64,000 nt of DNA from Prevotella denticola (GTDB lineage: Bacteria; Bacteroidota; Bacteroidia; Bacteroidales; Bacteroidaceae). Below, piece by piece: positions 9,901 to 17,435 of this stretch. The position numbers were made by a program, and so were the translations under genes. Where the stretch lies: contig NZ_UGTM01000001.1 of the NCBI RefSeq assembly GCF_900454835.1, positions 1,302,501 through 1,366,500 of the forward strand, in the 5' to 3' direction. Numbering within the stretch: the first letter of the stretch is position 1; every line of letters starts with the position of its first letter. The notes under the pieces are model-generated. The model had not been told where the DNA came from. It saw nothing but the letters and a program-made list of their open reading frames with translations, and did not search any database.

Positions 9901-10026
9901 ATCTACAACAAGGCACCATTCGACCCGGAGGCAACAGCGTCAACAGGAACCTATTACCAGGGCTTCGACTACCTCATGCAGCCGAGCCTCCGCACACTTG
10001 GTTTCAACGTAAAACTGAAGTTCTAA
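6925..10026 (+). CDS. SusC/RagA-family TonB-linked outer-membrane transporter
   Basis: This 1033-residue protein is the outer-membrane channel of the locus and imports oligosaccharides held by its SusD lid. A signal peptide (about 1-23) is followed by an unusual 35-residue linker, a carboxypeptidase-regulatory-like domain (about 58-131), the SusC signature EEVVVTALGI (about 137-145), a plug (GKVAGVNI..., RGPKSI, YVIDGVPVNN) and a beta barrel with a C-terminal FNVKLKF strand. There is no STN domain, so it is not expected to signal to an ECF sigma factor. It leads a tight five-gene set with gaps of 13-32 bp. The partner enzyme being GH18 suggests N-glycan import. Confidence 0.95.
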   Translation: MRKGKILPVSVFLSCCCLNAFASSHAGLSGNFGKNVIAAAVKANASKIQGTQQSDGDVKVTGTIVDNTGEPVIGATVRVKDTQNGTTTDLDGKFALTAHKGATLVISYIGMNTEEVKVTGNAPLTVTLKAEAHQIEEVVVTALGIKRSEKALSYNVQKVGGESLTTVKNPNFMNSLSGKVAGVNINASSAGMGGAARVVMRGPKSITRSNQALYVIDGVPVNNTSQGEISGGAFSSQPGSEGIADINPEDIESISVLSGPAAAALYGSAAAQGVIMITTKKGKEGKVSVTVSNSTQFANPFVMPEFQNSYVNRAGEVKSWGAKTPSAYGNYEPKDFFNTGTNVQNNVSLTAGTDKNQTYISLGTTNARGIIPNNKYDRYNFAFRNTTTFLNDRMTLDFSFNYIKEHDTNLTAQGQYFNPLTAVYLFPRGESFDAIRTFEIYDESRGINVQNWNFGDALSMQNPYWVAKRMVRSNNRSRYMVSASLKYKIFDWMDVVGRLRWDDANTKQEDKRYASTTNLFAHSKYGFYGYDKVNDRSLYGDLMFNINKTLDDFSVSANLGGSFSRIKYNVTGFQGGLKAPSNLFTPNAIDYGTATADNRPIYTDNAHKINSLFANVELGWRSMLFMTLTGRNDWDSALDGTDNVSFFYPSVGMSAVISQMAKLPSWISYMKVRGSWASVGSAISPNITSPWRYVYNPASGTYSTVTYKFPKNFRPERTNSWEAGLTTRFFNNALTLDVTLYQSNTKNQTFLRPITGGQGFTSEYVQTGNVRNRGIELSLGYNHTWGDFAWSSSFTYSANRNKIVELLNDPNEVINQGGLNGANIILKKGGTMGDVYMTSDFKRDAEGNIAVKDGNVSQVNLPNPSYRGSVLPKGNIGFSNDFSWKGFNLGFVVTARFGGIVMSQTQALMDAYGVSKASAEARDKGGVAVNKGLVSAEKYYSVVGGDNPIWSEYIYSATNARLQEAHLSYTFPRRMLSGMELTLGLTANNLFMIYNKAPFDPEATASTGTYYQGFDYLMQPSLRTLGFNVKLKF

Positions 10027-10053
10027 CTATCACACTGATTTAATCAATTCGAA

Positions 10054-11610
10054 ATGAAAAAGAACAATATATACAGAACTGTCACTGCCTGCACCTTTGC
10101 GAGTGCGGTACTATTCTCAATTCCGTCCTGTACGGATGGCTTCCATGAGGCCAACCGTCCGGGGACAGGAGCCTCTGCAGAGGATCTGAACCGTGACAAC
10201 TACATGACATCCTCGTTTATCGTTCAGATGGAGAACGAAGCTTTCCCTGAGCAGGAAAACACCTACCAGATGAACCAGGACCTCATCGGCAACTACCTGA
10301 GCCGCTACATGACCTATGCCAACAACGGTTTTGCCGAGAAGAACTTCGCCCGCCTGAATGCTCCCAACGGATGGGTGCGCTATCCGTTCAAGGACTCCAT
10401 GCCCAAGACGGTATCGGCCTTCAAGGAGATTGCACGCGTCACCAACGGTCAGGGACTGAACTATGCCTGGGCACTGATTCTCCGCGCACAGTCGTTCATG
10501 CGGCTCACGGATATGTACGGTCCGATTCCCATCGGGGCAGATCCCAACGACGGCAACGCCTACTCTTCACAGGAAGATGTCTACAAGAGTCTGATTGCCG
10601 ATCTCAATAAAGCAACCGGAATCATCAGCCCGCTGGTGGCTGCCAACCCCGACCTTACCGTCTCTGCAGAGCATGACAAGGTATATCAGGGCAAGTTTGC
10701 CAAGTGGCTGAAATATGCCAATTCGCTGAAACTCCGCATTGCCATCCGCATCCGCTTCGTTGCTCCTGCACTGGCAAAGCAGCTGGGCGAACAGGCCGTA
10801 CAGGATGGGGTCATCACGAGCAATGAGGACAACTGCACCATCGCTTACACACCCAACGGACAGTACAAGACCTCTGTTGAGTGGGGCGACAGCCGTGCCT
10901 GTGCCGACCTTGAATGCTATCTTGCAGGTTATAACGACCCGCGTCTCGCCAAGTTCTTCAAGCCGACAGAGGAAGCAGGCCCACGTGCCATCATCGGCTG
11001 CCGGGCTGCTGCCAAGATCGGAAACAAGACCACAGCCGACAAAGCCTACTCTGCCGCCAACATCAACCAGAACAGCGAGGGCGTATGGCTCACCGCTTCC
11101 GAGATGGCTTTCTGCCGTGCGGAAGGAGTGCTGGCTGGCTGGAGCAACATGGGCGGGACAGCCCAGTCGCTCTATGAGGAGGGCGTAAGACTTTCCTTCG
11201 AGCAGTGGGGCGCAGGCGATGCGACAAGCTATCTGGCCGACAACACGTCCACTGAAGCCGATTATGTCGATCCCATCAGCGAATACGGCGGCAATGTTAG
11301 TGCCGTAAGCAACATCACCATCAAGTGGGACGATGCGGCTACCGATGACCAGAAGCTGGAGCGGCTTGCCACACAGAAGTGGATCGCCATGTTCCCGAAC
11401 GGGCAGGAAGGCTGGTGTGAAATCCGTCGTACAGGCTATCCGAAGGTGTTCCCTCTGGCACAGCCGACCGACTACAGCATCCAGGTTGCCAACCGCATTC
11501 CCTTCGACATAGACGAGGCTACCAACAACAAGGACAACTACCTCAAGGCCGTACAGCTGCTGAACGGAGCAGACGACTACGCTACCAAGATGTGGTGGCA
11601 GCGCAGATAA
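10054..11610 (+). CDS. SusD/RagB-family glycan-binding lipoprotein
   Basis: The 518-residue protein forms the outer lid of the SusC channel. The signal peptide ends SIPSC, making Cys26 the lipid site. The N-terminal region contains the conserved NYLSRYM and later YAWALILRAQSFMRLTDMYG helix, and the C-terminal part has WIAMFPNGQEGWCEIRRTGYP, a hallmark of the SusD-like_2 / SusD-superfamily type that accompanies endo-acting GH18 enzymes in Bacteroides (BT3983-BT3987 locus). It begins 27 bp after the SusC stop, so the pair is certainly co-transcribed. Binding residues cannot be assigned from sequence alone. Confidence 0.93.
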   Translation: MKKNNIYRTVTACTFASAVLFSIPSCTDGFHEANRPGTGASAEDLNRDNYMTSSFIVQMENEAFPEQENTYQMNQDLIGNYLSRYMTYANNGFAEKNFARLNAPNGWVRYPFKDSMPKTVSAFKEIARVTNGQGLNYAWALILRAQSFMRLTDMYGPIPIGADPNDGNAYSSQEDVYKSLIADLNKATGIISPLVAANPDLTVSAEHDKVYQGKFAKWLKYANSLKLRIAIRIRFVAPALAKQLGEQAVQDGVITSNEDNCTIAYTPNGQYKTSVEWGDSRACADLECYLAGYNDPRLAKFFKPTEEAGPRAIIGCRAAAKIGNKTTADKAYSAANINQNSEGVWLTASEMAFCRAEGVLAGWSNMGGTAQSLYEEGVRLSFEQWGAGDATSYLADNTSTEADYVDPISEYGGNVSAVSNITIKWDDAATDDQKLERLATQKWIAMFPNGQEGWCEIRRTGYPKVFPLAQPTDYSIQVANRIPFDIDEATNNKDNYLKAVQLLNGADDYATKMWWQRR

Positions 11611-11642
11611 AACATCATTCATCAACAAACATTCGATAGAAA

Positions 11643-12734
11643 ATGAAGAATATAATCAAGATATTCCTGCTTTCCGCCTGCGCTGCAACGGCTTTCACAG
11701 CCTGCAGCGACTGGACAGAAACAGAGACAAAGAACGGAGCCGACCTCACCCACTCCAACAAGTCCGAGGCGTATTACGCACAGCTCCGCAACTACAAGAA
11801 AACCGACCATGCCGTAGCTTTCGGCTGGTTCGGCAACTGGACAGGAACTGGCGTGACGTATGAGAACTCCTTGGCAGGCCTTCCTGACAGCACCGACTTC
11901 GTTTCTCTGTGGGGCAACTGGAAGAACCCGACCGAGGCCATGCTCAACGACCTGCGGTTCGTTCAGCAGACCAAGGGCACGAAGGTGCTCATTTCCTGCC
12001 TTGTCTTCGACATCGGCGACCAGATCACCCCGACACAGACAGACAAGTCCATCACCTGGAAGGAATGGCGGCACAAGTTCTGGGGATGGGGCGACGACGA
12101 GGCTTCACAGATTGCCGCTACCGAAAAGTATGCCAATGCCATCTGCGACACGATCGACAAGTACGGTTACGACGGCTTCGACCTCGATGCCGAGCCAGAC
12201 TATGCACAGCCTTTCGCTACAGAAAAAGAGCTGTGGGTCAACCCCAAAGTCATGGAGGCTTTCGTAAAGACCATGTCCAAGCGCATCGGCCCGAAGTCGG
12301 GTACAGGACGTATGTTCGTCGTCGACGGACAGCCTGAAAGAATCCCGGCAGAGTATGGCAACGACCTCAACTACTTCATTCTCCAGGCCTATGCAAGCTC
12401 AAGCAATTACGGCCTGAACGAACGTTTCGCCGTACAGGCAGACCATTTCAAGGATCATCTTACACCGGCACAGGTGGCCAGGAAGATCATCGTATGCGAG
12501 AACTTTGAAAGTTCTGCCGGCACAGGCGGCGCCAGGTTCACCCTGGACAACGGTACGGTCGTTCCCTCCCTGTGGGGTATGGCTTACTGGCGACCCACCT
12601 ATGACGGCGTGTCCTACAGCAAAGGCGGCGTCGGCACCTACCACATGGAATACGAATACAACGTTTCCGGACAGACCGGCAACTATCCGTTCCTGCGCAA
12701 GGCCATCCAGATCATGAACCCATCTATCCATTAA
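11643..12734 (+). CDS. GH18 endo-beta-N-acetylglucosaminidase lipoprotein
   Basis: The enzyme is predicted to cut between the two core GlcNAc residues of N-glycans on host glycoproteins. The 363-residue product has a lipobox ending in Cys21 followed by an acidic SDWTETE stretch, which resembles the Bacteroidota surface-export signal, so it probably sits on the cell surface. The GH18 catalytic motif DxxDxDxE is intact as DGFDLDAE at 177-184, with Glu184 the proton donor. The pattern AVAFGWFGNWTG...FVSLWGNW near residues 58-95 matches EndoS/EndoF-type and BT3987-like enzymes rather than chitinases. Its place between SusD and two binding lipoproteins fits the BT3983-BT3987 high-mannose N-glycan system. 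Confidence 0.92.
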   Translation: MKNIIKIFLLSACAATAFTACSDWTETETKNGADLTHSNKSEAYYAQLRNYKKTDHAVAFGWFGNWTGTGVTYENSLAGLPDSTDFVSLWGNWKNPTEAMLNDLRFVQQTKGTKVLISCLVFDIGDQITPTQTDKSITWKEWRHKFWGWGDDEASQIAATEKYANAICDTIDKYGYDGFDLDAEPDYAQPFATEKELWVNPKVMEAFVKTMSKRIGPKSGTGRMFVVDGQPERIPAEYGNDLNYFILQAYASSSNYGLNERFAVQADHFKDHLTPAQVARKIIVCENFESSAGTGGARFTLDNGTVVPSLWGMAYWRPTYDGVSYSKGGVGTYHMEYEYNVSGQTGNYPFLRKAIQIMNPSIH

Positions 12735-12747
12735 TCAAGACTATCAA

Positions 12748-13911
12748 ATGATGAAATACAACATTTCAAAGCACGTCATGGGAGGGCTCGCAGCAGCCTC
12801 CCTGATGCTGCTGACAGCCTGCAACAATGCGGAATACTCTCCACTTTCCAACCAGGCTTACATCGCACAGACCAATACCAACGGCAACTCCAACGAAAAG
12901 GTAACCATCGGCAACACCGCCGTAACCACCTCTGTGAACGTGCGCCTGTCCGACCCGGCTATGGGAAACAGCACATTCGAGGTCGTGACAGACGAAAGCG
13001 CACTCGATGCTTACAACCAGCGCAACGAGACTTCCTACAAGGTTCTGCCGAAGGATTTCTACAGCCTGTCAGGTTCTGAAGTGACCATTGAAGCCGGGAA
13101 GACAACCTCATCGGCCGTAACACTGACCATCAACCCGTTGACACAAGCACTGAAGGAAAGCGGACAGAAGTATGCCGTCGCGCTTCGCCTGAAGAGCAAG
13201 GACGGGAAATATGACGTGCTGAACTCCGGCAGCACGATGGTTTACCTGCTCGACCAGGTCATCTACCAGGCAGTACCGACCATCAACGCATCGCACAACA
13301 TCCACTTCACCATGCGCCAGGCATACGACCTGAACGAGTGGACACTGGAGTTCAACGTCAACATGAGCGAGCTGGGCAAGGGCCTGGGCGAGCTGAACAA
13401 CCAGGCACTCTTCGGTGCATGGGGCAGCAACGGCGGTGAAATCTACACCCGCTTCGGTGATGCTCCGATCGAGGGCAACCGCCTGCAGATTAAGACGCAG
13501 GGCACACAGATGAACAGCAAGATGCTCTTCGATGCGAAAAAATGGTATCACATCGCCTTCGTCTGCACAGGAACGAAGCTCTACCTCTACGTCAACGGCG
13601 TACTCGACAACTCCATGTCGCTGCCCGGCAATGCGACCAACATCGCCAGCCCGATCAACTTCGGCAACACCGATTACCTCAGAGCCGACGTAAAAGTCAG
13701 TGAGCTGCGCTTCTGGACCAAGGCACGCACACAGGCACAGGTGCTCAACAACATGTACGCCTGCGACCCGAAGAGCGACGGTCTGGAAGCCTACTGGAAA
13801 CTGAACGAGGGACAGGGCGACACCTTCGCCGATGCGACAGGCCACGGCAACACCGGCAAGTGCGTGGCTGTTCCTGACTGGGAACAGAATGTAAGAATCG
13901 ATGGAAAATAA
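12748..13911 (+). CDS. DUF1735 and LamG-like surface glycan-binding lipoprotein
   Basis: The 387-residue lipoprotein has a signal ending LLTAC (Cys25). A DUF1735 domain (about 35-165) is recognisable by the VNVRLSDPAMGNS stretch and the Ala-Tyr-Asn-Gln-Arg-Asn plus LPKDFYSLSGSEVTIEAG pattern. It is followed by a laminin-G/concanavalin-like domain (about 180-380) with WYHIAFVCTGTKLYLYVNG and an AYWKLNEGQGDTFADATGHG end. It probably presents N-glycan or glycoprotein to the GH18 enzyme at the cell surface. The gap to the GH18 gene is 13 bp. No catalytic residues are apparent in the LamG part. Confidence 0.88.
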   Translation: MMKYNISKHVMGGLAAASLMLLTACNNAEYSPLSNQAYIAQTNTNGNSNEKVTIGNTAVTTSVNVRLSDPAMGNSTFEVVTDESALDAYNQRNETSYKVLPKDFYSLSGSEVTIEAGKTTSSAVTLTINPLTQALKESGQKYAVALRLKSKDGKYDVLNSGSTMVYLLDQVIYQAVPTINASHNIHFTMRQAYDLNEWTLEFNVNMSELGKGLGELNNQALFGAWGSNGGEIYTRFGDAPIEGNRLQIKTQGTQMNSKMLFDAKKWYHIAFVCTGTKLYLYVNGVLDNSMSLPGNATNIASPINFGNTDYLRADVKVSELRFWTKARTQAQVLNNMYACDPKSDGLEAYWKLNEGQGDTFADATGHGNTGKCVAVPDWEQNVRIDGK

Positions 13912-13932
13912 GTTTTAAAACAAGACCCAATC

Positions 13933-14925
13933 ATGAACAAGAATATCATCAAGACAGTGCTGGCAGGCTCAATGGTAGCCGCCGTACTGACAGCCTGCCA
14001 GAGCGAACCGGAAGTGGGAAGCTCGCTCTACCCTACTGCAGAAGAGAACTACGACACAAAGGCCTATCTCTACACCGGTACAGGCGACGACAACAAGGTC
14101 ACGCTGTCAGGGGTGAAATCGGCAACGGATGTCACCCTGGCGAACGACAGTGCGCTGATCTACGTACGCCTCTCCTCACCGGCAGACAAGGACGTTACCG
14201 TCAGCGTGGCTGCTAGCACCGAGAATGTCAAGACGCAAGGCAATGAGGAAGTGATGGGCACGAATGCCATCCAGCTGAACCGGACGACCGTCACTGTACC
14301 CAAAGGGCAGGTGACAGCCTCCAATCCTGTCGTCGTGAAGCTGAAGGCGGGCGACGACCTCAAGAAAATCCCCATGCTGAAGAACGGTGTCGTTGCCGTA
14401 GCCATCACATCCGTTGACGGTGCGGCCGCCGGCAGTTCCTACAACACAGCACTGGTGGCGACCCGTTTCAGTTTCGAGAACATCAATCCCGCCGGCGAGC
14501 TGAACTACGACAAGAGCATCAGCTACGACCAGTACACCATGTCGACCAACCTCAGAGGAATGAATGCCAGCAAGCTGAACGACGGCAGCAAAAACACGTA
14601 CATCTACACCTATATGTCCTACGGTCCGGTGTTCACCATGGCGTTCAAGAAAGAGACCCGCCTCACCGGCATCGGCGTTCTTTCTGCATTCACGTCCTAC
14701 AACTACGGTGTCAAGGAAGTTGAGGTATTCACCAGCATGGACGGTACGAAATGGACAAGCCAGGGCACGGCTACGGCAGCAACCCCCTATGACGACGACA
14801 ACCCGCTGCCCATCGTCTTCTCTGCACCGGTAACCTGCAAGTATGCGAAGGTAAAGATTCTCTCCTCCTTCCATACCAGCAGCAGGCCCCTCTTTGCCGT
14901 GAGCGAGATATGGGCGTTTGAATAA
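13933..14925 (+). CDS. DUF1735 and F5/8-type C (discoidin) surface lipoprotein
   Basis: The 330-residue lipoprotein has a lipobox ending LTAC (Cys22) followed by acidic residues. A DUF1735-type immunoglobulin-like region (about 35-160) contains ALIYVRLSSPADKDVTV and TVPKGQVTASNP. The C-terminal part (about 190-328) is a discoidin-like carbohydrate-binding module with ASKLNDGSKNTYIY, VEVFTSMDGTKWTSQG and YAKVKILSS. It is the last gene of the locus and probably a second surface glycan-binding protein. A strong terminator follows about 165 bp later. Confidence 0.87.
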   Translation: MNKNIIKTVLAGSMVAAVLTACQSEPEVGSSLYPTAEENYDTKAYLYTGTGDDNKVTLSGVKSATDVTLANDSALIYVRLSSPADKDVTVSVAASTENVKTQGNEEVMGTNAIQLNRTTVTVPKGQVTASNPVVVKLKAGDDLKKIPMLKNGVVAVAITSVDGAAAGSSYNTALVATRFSFENINPAGELNYDKSISYDQYTMSTNLRGMNASKLNDGSKNTYIYTYMSYGPVFTMAFKKETRLTGIGVLSAFTSYNYGVKEVEVFTSMDGTKWTSQGTATAATPYDDDNPLPIVFSAPVTCKYAKVKILSSFHTSSRPLFAVSEIWAFE

Positions 14926-15088
14926 GCAAGCCCGAGATAACAGTCCACAGGTGTATCAAACAGCCCGATGACCAGCCGGCAGGAATAATCCTTCCCGTCC
15001 GTCTTTGGCACAGCCGCCACATCAGGCAGGCAGGGAATCTGTCCTGCAGACCAGATATCCCGATACACCTTTCTACATTCCTGAAAGC

Positions 15089-15143
15089 AAAGACTCCGAA
15101 GCACAAGACCCTCTGCGGTCTGTCTGCTCCGGAGTCTTTTTTT
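15089..15143 (+). terminator. Rho-independent terminator after the GH18 locus
   Basis: AAAGACTCCGAAGCA pairs with TGCTCCGGAGTCTTT with one mismatch, an inner AAGACC / GGTCTG stem adds stability, and seven T follow. This is a clear terminator for the five-gene locus. Confidence 0.85.
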
Positions 15144-15251
15144 GTCTTTTCACAACAGCGTGCCTCCACTTGGGAACAGTAGATATTTAGTGTCGTACAG
15201 ACAGATGTCAGCTGCATTCTATACAGGCCTTAGTTGGAAACTTATGCGTGT

Positions 15252-15283
15252 GTTAATGCGAAAAAATCATTCAAAAAGTTGCA
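15252..15283 (+). repeat. Left copy of an imperfect direct repeat flanking the AT-rich patch
   Basis: GTTAATGCGAAAAAATCATT...GTTGCA (32 nt) resembles GTTAATACGAAACAACTCTT...GTTGCA at 16418-16450, with about three quarters of positions shared. A CTATACAGG nonamer also occurs near both copies (about 15220 and 16481). The two copies bracket the AT-rich broken gene. Confidence 0.45.
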
Positions 15284-15398
15284 TCATATTGGATATATAT
15301 ATTCGCAATATATTAATTAATAAAACCACCTGGTAGTAGACAATTAAGTTAGTGTCCTTAAAGCACTATTATAGAATAACTTTAATTTAGTAGAAGAT

Positions 15399-16137
15399 AT
15401 GACAGATGCAATTGTAATATTGCTGATTAGTTTACCACTGATTATAATCGGAAGAACGATCAACTCAGATTCTTCAATTAATTTTGGGACAAGAATTCCC
15501 AAATCCGAACTTAAGAGTGAAGAGGGTATCAGAAGATTGAAGAGAATAAAGATTGCACTGATGCTGGCAGGAGCCATAACCCTTGCCGGCGGTATATCAT
15601 GTATCATTTTCGAGTGGGAAGAGCTTCTCTTTTGGATTATGCTTATCCCGGTAACGATAGCTGTCATTTATATGTTGTTACAGCTGTGTATGATCCAAAA
15701 GAATAAAAAAACATATACAGTTATCACATTGGTTTTCATTGGTTTCGTCATCATTCTCCCCCTTATTGATAATACTTCCAAAGACTGAAAATGACGACGA
15801 TACTATCATCAAAAATGACACTTTGTTTATTGAAGGATTATACGCAAAAGAAACACCGATATCAAGCATAACCTATATAAACGGAAGTGCAATAGTACCT
15901 CCAATCGAAATGAGGACAAATGGAATATCATTTGGGGTCCTTAATGTCGGTCATTTCCGAACCAAAGACCAAAAGGATGTTTTATTGTATTTACATTCTG
16001 ACGAGACGAATGTGACACATATCAAGACAAGTAACAACGAAGGTGTCTTCATCAATTTCAAGGACCCGGCTAAATCTGCTGGCTTTTCAAATAAACTGAA
16101 GGGGTCATATCTTCATCAGCCTACCCCATCCAACTAA
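15399..16137 (+). pseudogene. Frameshifted membrane protein with C-terminal PH-like domain
   Basis: Two overlapping frames look like one gene split by a single base. The first (15399-15788) encodes three hydrophobic helices with an NFGTRIPKS loop, as in small Bacteroidota DUF3784/SdpI-like membrane proteins. The second frame, which has no ATG of its own, encodes NDTLFIEGLYAKETPISSITYI and RTNGISFG, typical of bacterial PH-like domains. Removing one C from the CCCCC tract at about 15758-15762 joins them into a 245-residue protein whose last helix reads VIILPLLIILP. It could be a true pseudogene, a phase-variable gene or a sequencing error. The region is visibly AT-richer than its neighbours, which suggests separate origin. 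Confidence 0.65.
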
Positions 16138-16417
16138 CACTGTCCATCAAAAAAGCCCCCTCATCAAAGAAAGTATGCCAGCCTTGGCTTCTGCCGCAAT
16201 CCGTCTGCATTCTGACAACAGATTGCAGGAGTGTGAGCCGTCAGCACGGATGGCGTTTACCAACAATACGATTAGTGTCAGGCGTCAACACATCAGCAGG
16301 ATATCAGCTTTCGTCATTACCATAACATTTTGCAAGAGAGAATGCCGACTTATACAGAAAACGTCTGCCAGCAATAACTCCCAATCTCTAAAAGGATAAA
16401 CACTATTGTAAAAATGC

Positions 16418-16450
16418 GTTAATACGAAACAACTCTTTTCAAATGTTGCA
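16418..16450 (+). repeat. Right copy of the imperfect direct repeat
   Basis: GTTAATACGAAAC... ending in TTTCAAATGTTGCA, paired with 15252-15283. The spacing of about 1.17 kb spans the broken membrane gene. The repeat could be remnants of element ends or two copies of a regulatory sequence. Confidence 0.45.
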
Positions 16451-16560
16451 CCGGCTTGAATATTATTTAGGTAGGCTCTATACAGGTTCTAATAATTTCC
16501 TTTCCTCTAAAGAAAAGTAAATTCTTTATTCCACTGGTCCATAAATCACAGTTTTTTATG

Positions 16561-16568
16561 TAAATTTG
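16561..16568 (+). promoter_or_regulatory. -7 element TAAATTTG upstream of ftsE
   Basis: TAAATTTG followed by CA matches TAnnTTTG and lies 77 bp before the ftsE start. It is the only good candidate for the co-oriented ftsE-lysC-lysA-glycosyltransferase-fbp set. Confidence 0.5.
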
Positions 16569-16644
16569 CAAAATGAATCCTTGCTAAAGAAGCAATGGGA
16601 GAAAGAATAAAGATTCACAAATATAAAATCATAAAGGGAGAAGC

Positions 16645-17391
16645 ATGCTGATAGACTATAAGAAAGTAAACATATATCAGGACGAACGGCAGATTCTGAA
16701 AGATGTAGACTTCCAGGCCGGACAGGGAGAGTTCATCTATCTCATCGGGCGTGTCGGCTCCGGAAAAAGCTCACTACTGAAGACGTTCTACGGCGAGCTG
16801 GATATTGACAGCGAAGATGCCGAAAAGGCCGTCGTCCTCGGCGAGAAAATGCCTGACATCAAACGGAGCCGTATTCCGGGCCTGCGCAAGCAGATGGGCA
16901 TTATCTTCCAGGACTTCCAGCTGCTGCACGACCGATCCGTGGCAAAGAACCTCAAGTTCGTCCTGCAGGCAACAGGCTGGAACGACCGGAAGAAGATCAG
17001 CCGGCGGATTGAAGAAGTGCTGGAACAGGTGGGCATGACCGACAAGAAAGACAAAATGCCCAGTGAGCTGTCAGGCGGCGAGCAGCAGCGTGTCGCCATT
17101 GCACGTGCCCTGCTGAACACGCCGAAAATCATTCTTGCTGATGAGCCGACAGGCAACCTCGACCCGGAGACAGCCGCCAACATCGTGAGCATCCTAAAAG
17201 CTACCTGCCAGACAGGGACGACGGTGATCATGTCGACCCACAACATCAGCCTCCTGGACCGTTTTCCTGGCAAGGTCTACCGCTGCAAGGATGGCGGACT
17301 AAGCCGGCTCACCGACAAGCATGAAGCCTGCGACCTGGACGAAGAGACAACGCCCATAGAGCCGATCATCGAGCCGGCACAGGACGAATAA
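16645..17391 (+). CDS. ftsE: FtsE-like ABC transporter ATP-binding protein
   Basis: This 248-residue ATPase is the cytoplasmic partner of FtsX at the division site, controlling cell-wall hydrolases. Walker A is GRVGSGKS at 35-42 (Arg-Val in place of the usual Pro/Ala residues), the Q-loop Gln is at 89, the signature LSGGEQQR is at 142-149, Walker B ILADEP is at 163-168 and the switch His is at 199. The HDRSVAKNLKFVL segment is typical of FtsE. There is a C-terminal acidic extension of about 25 residues. No ftsX is adjacent; the next gene is lysC 44 bp downstream. Other LolD/FtsE-type ABC ATPases remain possible. Confidence 0.82.
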   Translation: MLIDYKKVNIYQDERQILKDVDFQAGQGEFIYLIGRVGSGKSSLLKTFYGELDIDSEDAEKAVVLGEKMPDIKRSRIPGLRKQMGIIFQDFQLLHDRSVAKNLKFVLQATGWNDRKKISRRIEEVLEQVGMTDKKDKMPSELSGGEQQRVAIARALLNTPKIILADEPTGNLDPETAANIVSILKATCQTGTTVIMSTHNISLLDRFPGKVYRCKDGGLSRLTDKHEACDLDEETTPIEPIIEPAQDE

Positions 17392-17435
17392 GCAGACGGC
17401 GTACAGCGTAAATCCACATACAGAAAAGACAGAAG

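Larger units (their letters stand above)
16138..16644. other. 507-bp AT-rich intergenic region
   Basis: No convincing gene is present; a 74-codon frame at 16175-16399 lacks any recognisable feature. The stretch holds the right copy of the imperfect direct repeat (16418-16450) and the promoter element for ftsE (16561-16568). Confidence 0.6.

Noticed and set aside
10567..11628. 353-codon frame antisense to the SusD gene
   Set aside because: Shadow of SusD, which has clear family motifs and operon spacing.
16175..16399. 74-codon frame between the broken gene and ftsE
   Set aside because: No ribosome-binding signal, no recognisable motif, and AT-rich non-coding composition.
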